The position numbers and the translations under genes are program-made. The notes beneath the pieces are model-generated. The model was not told the DNA's origin. It worked only from the letters and a program-made list of their open reading frames with translations, and did no database searches. Shown piece by piece: positions 4,093 to 7,104 of a DNA stretch of 7,104 nt. This stretch comes from Candidatus Caccousia avistercoris (GTDB lineage: Bacteria; Bacillota; Clostridia; Oscillospirales; Acutalibacteraceae): positions 1 through 7,104 of the forward strand of contig DVMK01000112.1 in assembly GCA_018715025.1 (NCBI GenBank), written 5' to 3'. Within the stretch, counting starts at the first letter, position 1. The number at the start of each line of letters is the position of its first letter.

Positions 4093-7008
4093 ATGAAAAT
4101 CGGCCTTGACGTGGGCTCCACCACCATAAAGTGCGTGGTGCTGGACGAGGGACAAAAGATTGTATATCAATCCTATGAGCGGCATTTTTCGCAGATTACG
4201 CAGAAAATGTCGGAGCTTTTGACAAAAATAAAAAATGAGATTCTAAAGGGAGCGGAGGCGGAGCTGACCGTCTCCGGCTCTGCCGGCATGGGCATAGCGG
4301 AAAAATGCCGCCTTCCCTTTGTGCAGGAGGTTTACGCCACCCGCATCGCCACCAGCCAGCTGATTCCCGACACGGACGTGATTATTGAACTGGGCGGCGA
4401 GGATGCGAAAATCCTCTTCCTTTCCGGCGGCATGGAGGTGCGCATGAACGGCACCTGCGCGGGGGGAACCGGAGCATTTATTGACCAGATGGCCACCCTG
4501 CTGAACCTGCCCTTGGAGGAAATGAACCGTCTGGCCGCGGAATACGAGAAAATTTACACCATCGCTTCCCGGTGCGGGGTGTTCGCCAAGTCGGACGTTC
4601 AGCCCCTTTTGAACCAGGGCGCCCGCAAAAGCGACATCTGCGCCAGCATTTTCGCCGCCGTGGCCAACCAGACCATTGCCGGGCTGGCGCAGGGGCGGAA
4701 AATTGCGGGGAAGGTGCTGTACCTGGGCGGCCCGCTCACCTTTTTGTCCGAGCTGCGGCGCGCCTTTGACATCGCCCTGAAAACCGAGGGCGTGTGCCCG
4801 GAAAATTCCCTGTACTTTGTGGCCCTGGGCGCGGCCTACAGCAGCGCGGACTCTGTGAACCTGGACGAGGCGCTGAAAAACATTGCCGGCTACGACGCTT
4901 CCGCCGCCTTCCGCTTTATTCCCCCTCTGTTTGAAAGCAAAGAGGAATACGAGGAATTCAAAAAGCGCCATGAATCCTGCAAAGCCCCCCGCGGGGACCT
5001 GGACTCTTACCAGGGGAAGGCTTACCTGGGCATCGACGCGGGCTCCACTACCGTGAAGGCCGTCGTCATGGGGGAGGACGGCCAGGTGCTGGACTCCATC
5101 TACCAAAGCAATTCCGGCAACCCGGTGCCCATTTTCCGGGACTACCTGCTGAAGCTTCGGGAAAAATATCCCCGCCTGGAGTTCGCTTCCTCCGCCGTGA
5201 CCGGCTACGGAGAAGAGCTTCTGAAAAACGCCTTCGGCATCGACTTCGGCATTGTAGAGACGGTGGCCCACTTCACCGCCGCCAAAACCTTCCTGCCCAA
5301 CGTGGACTTTGTCATCGACATCGGCGGGCAGGATATGAAGTGCTTTAAAATCCGCAACGGGGCCATCGACAACATCTTCCTGAACGAGGCCTGCTCCTCC
5401 GGCTGCGGCTCTTTCCTGCAGACCTTCGCCAACACCCTGGGCTACAGCATTCAGGACTTTGCCAACCTGGGCCTGTTCGCCCGGCACCCGGTAGACCTGG
5501 GCAGCCGCTGCACCGTGTTCATGAATTCCTCTGTGAAGCAGGCCCAGAAGGACGGGGCCACCACCGAGGACATTTCCGCCGGCCTCTCCGTCAGCGTGGT
5601 GAAAAACGCCATCTACAAGGTAATCCGCGTGTCCAGCGCGGAAGAGCTGGGCCGGAACATTGTGGTGCAGGGCGGCACCTTCCTGAACGACGCTGTGCTG
5701 CGGGTGTTTGAGAAGGAGATGGGCGTAAACGTGGTGCGCCCCGACATTTCGGGCCTGATGGGCGCCTACGGCGCGGCGGTGTACGCCAGGCAGCGGGCCC
5801 GCGGGGCCTCGACCCTTCTTTCGCTGGAAGATCTGAAGGATTTTAAGCACGAGGTGAAGGTAACCACCTGCGGCCTGTGCAACAACCACTGCCGCCTCAC
5901 CATCAACATATTCAGCGGCAACCGGCGCTTCATCGGCGGCAACCGGTGCGAAAAGCCGGTCACCCGCCGTTCCGGCGGCAGCAAAGAGCTGAACATGTAC
6001 GCCTACAAGCTGGGCGAGCTGCTCTCGTACAAGCCGCAGGAAGGGCCCAGGGGCAAAATCGGCATTCCCATGGGGCTGAATATGTACGAGCTTCTCCCCT
6101 TCTGGCACACGCTGTTCACCAGGCTGGGGTTCCAGGTGGTCACCTCTCCCCTTTCCAGCCGCGAGCTGTACCTGGAGGGCCAGAGCACCATTCCCAGCGA
6201 CACGGTGTGCTTCCCCGCCAAGCTGATGCACGGCCACGTGCTTTCGCTCATCGACCAGGGCGTGCGCTCTATTTTCTACCCCTGCATGTCCTACAATTTC
6301 GACGAAAAAATGGGCGACAACCATTACAACTGCCCGGTAGTGGCCTACTACCCGGAGGTAATCGCCGCCAACACGGCGGCCCTGGAGGGGCTGAATTTCA
6401 TCCACGACTACGTGGGCATTCACCGGAAGCACGATTTCCCGGGGAAATTCCACGCCATTCTCTCCCAATATTTCGACGGGATTTCCCTGGCCGAGGTGAA
6501 GGAAGCCGCCAAGGCCGCCTATGCGGAATACGACAATTATCTGGCCCGCATCCGCCAAAAGGGCGAAGAGATGATTGAGGAGGCCAGGGCGGAGAAAAAG
6601 CCCATTATTATCCTCAGCGGCCGCCCCTACCACCTGGACCCGGAAATCAACCACGGCATTGACAAGCTCATCACCAGCCTGGGCGCTGCGGTCATTTCTG
6701 AGGATGTGGTGAGCAACCGGGTGGAGAAGTTCCGCACGCACGTACTGAACCAGTGGACCTACCACGCCAGGCTGTACTCCGCCGCCCGCTACGTGGGTAC
6801 CCAGCCCGACATGAACCTGGTGCAGCTTGTCTCTTTCGGCTGCGGCGTGGACGCCATTACCACCGACGAGGTGCGGAGCATACTGGAAGAGAAGGAAAAG
6901 ATTTACACACAGATTAAGATTGACGAGATCACCAATCTGGGTGCGGTAAAAATCCGCCTGCGCAGCCTGTTTGCCGCGCTGGAGCAGGAAAACGAGAGGG
7001 GAAAGTAA
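4093..7008 (+). CDS. Double-domain 2-hydroxyacyl-CoA dehydratase activase (BcrAD/BadFG ATPase) with DUF2229
   Basis: Members of this family are ATP-driven [4Fe-4S] activators that pass low-potential electrons to radical 2-hydroxyacyl-CoA dehydratases or benzoyl-CoA reductases; the substrate of this large subfamily is unknown. The 971-aa protein has two ASKHA ATPase domains. Domain 1 (about 3-255) opens with GLDVGSTTIK and carries likely cluster cysteines C122 (GTCAGGTG) and C161 (SRCGVF). Domain 2 (about 311-570) opens with LGIDAGSTTVK and carries C434 (EACSSGCGSF) and C473 (SRCTVF). Both cysteine pairs are 39 residues apart, as in HgdC (Cys127/Cys166). A linker motif, TTCGLCNNHC (591-600), then C619, leads into a DUF2229 region (about 655-880) with conserved PSDTVCFPAK and FYPCMSYNF. 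Many relatives are single chains of about 1400 aa; here a TAA ends the chain and the remainder appears to start as a separate gene in the same frame. The ATG at 4093 fits the family N-terminus, with a weak GGGA-type site. No signal peptide or membrane segment; predicted cytoplasmic. Confidence 0.9.
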   Translation: MKIGLDVGSTTIKCVVLDEGQKIVYQSYERHFSQITQKMSELLTKIKNEILKGAEAELTVSGSAGMGIAEKCRLPFVQEVYATRIATSQLIPDTDVIIELGGEDAKILFLSGGMEVRMNGTCAGGTGAFIDQMATLLNLPLEEMNRLAAEYEKIYTIASRCGVFAKSDVQPLLNQGARKSDICASIFAAVANQTIAGLAQGRKIAGKVLYLGGPLTFLSELRRAFDIALKTEGVCPENSLYFVALGAAYSSADSVNLDEALKNIAGYDASAAFRFIPPLFESKEEYEEFKKRHESCKAPRGDLDSYQGKAYLGIDAGSTTVKAVVMGEDGQVLDSIYQSNSGNPVPIFRDYLLKLREKYPRLEFASSAVTGYGEELLKNAFGIDFGIVETVAHFTAAKTFLPNVDFVIDIGGQDMKCFKIRNGAIDNIFLNEACSSGCGSFLQTFANTLGYSIQDFANLGLFARHPVDLGSRCTVFMNSSVKQAQKDGATTEDISAGLSVSVVKNAIYKVIRVSSAEELGRNIVVQGGTFLNDAVLRVFEKEMGVNVVRPDISGLMGAYGAAVYARQRARGASTLLSLEDLKDFKHEVKVTTCGLCNNHCRLTINIFSGNRRFIGGNRCEKPVTRRSGGSKELNMYAYKLGELLSYKPQEGPRGKIGIPMGLNMYELLPFWHTLFTRLGFQVVTSPLSSRELYLEGQSTIPSDTVCFPAKLMHGHVLSLIDQGVRSIFYPCMSYNFDEKMGDNHYNCPVVAYYPEVIAANTAALEGLNFIHDYVGIHRKHDFPGKFHAILSQYFDGISLAEVKEAAKAAYAEYDNYLARIRQKGEEMIEEARAEKKPIIILSGRPYHLDPEINHGIDKLITSLGAAVISEDVVSNRVEKFRTHVLNQWTYHARLYSAARYVGTQPDMNLVQLVSFGCGVDAITTDEVRSILEEKEKIYTQIKIDEITNLGAVKIRLRSLFAALEQENERGK
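6994..7001 (+). promoter_or_regulatory. Ribosome binding site for the downstream activase-related gene
   Basis: The purine-rich GAGAGGGG lies 7 bases before the ATG at 7009, inside the last codons of the activase gene. It supports real re-initiation immediately after the TAA stop and translational coupling of the two genes. Confidence 0.6.
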
Positions 7009-7104
7009 ATGGCAGAGCTTCAATTTGACAAAAACGGCCGTCTCCTGTTTACCAAGGAGATGAAAAAAGAATACACCATCCTCTGCCCCTCCATGCTGCC
7101 CATT
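7009..7104 (+). CDS. Activase-related protein (C-terminal half of the fused family), partial
   Basis: The 32 visible codons begin MAELQFDKNGRLLF and continue with FTKEMKKEYTILCPSMLPI, then leave the window. From recall, the motif FTKEMKK..TIL.P.M.PI occurs about 970 residues into the fused large activases of Clostridia, at the start of their C-terminal, dehydratase-subunit-like segment. The likely product is therefore the partner half of the preceding protein, acting with it in the cytoplasm. The ATG follows the activase TAA with no gap and is in the same frame. Only a short piece is visible, so the family call is tentative. Confidence 0.7.
   Translation, partial: MAELQFDKNGRLLFTKEMKKEYTILCPSMLPI

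Noticed and set aside
4038..4109. Short upstream open frame in the activase leader, overlapping the activase start by 17 bases
   Set aside because: The 23-codon frame has an ATG at 4038 but no purine-rich site at a usable distance; it is most likely fortuitous, although leader regulation cannot be excluded.
4243..7023. 926-aa open frame on the minus strand opposite the activase
   Set aside because: It is the antisense shadow of a GC-rich gene, low in sequence complexity and rich in His, Val, Gly and Ala, with no recognisable domain; the plus-strand frame carries clear catalytic motifs.

Overview
The window looks like chromosomal DNA from a flagellated, GC-rich anaerobic Clostridia member, possibly from the Oscillospiraceae/Ruminococcaceae. 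Three things point there: a DUF6470-FliW-CsrA-YjfB late-flagellar cluster of the Gram-positive kind, strong GGAGG-type ribosome binding sites with some TTG starts, and a large double-domain 2-hydroxyacyl-CoA dehydratase-type activase that is common in anaerobic Firmicutes. The lineage is inferred from protein character only.

Layout. Positions 1-1590 carry a minus-strand motility operon, read right to left: a 5'-truncated DUF6470 (YviE-like) gene, fliW, csrA and a small YjfB-family gene. A 19-bp perfect hairpin lies beyond the last gene. The plus strand begins at about 1591 with the last 45 codons of a cheW gene, followed by complete cheR and cheB. A 429-bp non-coding stretch (3664-4092) then holds one strong intrinsic terminator, a second weaker one, and a near-consensus sigma-A promoter. 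The promoter serves a 971-aa ATPase activase gene (4093-7008). A second gene starts directly after its stop codon in the same frame and runs off the window.

How the genes fit together. FliW and CsrA form the known partner switch that couples flagellin export to translation of flagellar mRNAs, and DUF6470/YviE and YjfB are motility-associated proteins of unknown mechanism. CheR and CheB methylate and demethylate chemoreceptors for adaptation, and CheW couples receptors to CheA. The activase is unrelated metabolism: it is predicted to use ATP to drive low-potential electron transfer into a radical dehydratase or reductase partner that is not visible here.

The most notable observation is at about 1575-1593. 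A motility gene missing its 5' end on the minus strand abuts a chemotaxis gene missing its 5' end on the plus strand, with no intergenic DNA and no promoter for either operon. This is a rearrangement breakpoint or an assembly misjoin. The second is the single in-frame TAA that separates the activase from a segment resembling the C-terminal part of the fused, roughly 1400-residue form of this family. I found no CRISPR array, tRNA, rRNA, insertion sequence or clearly new system.
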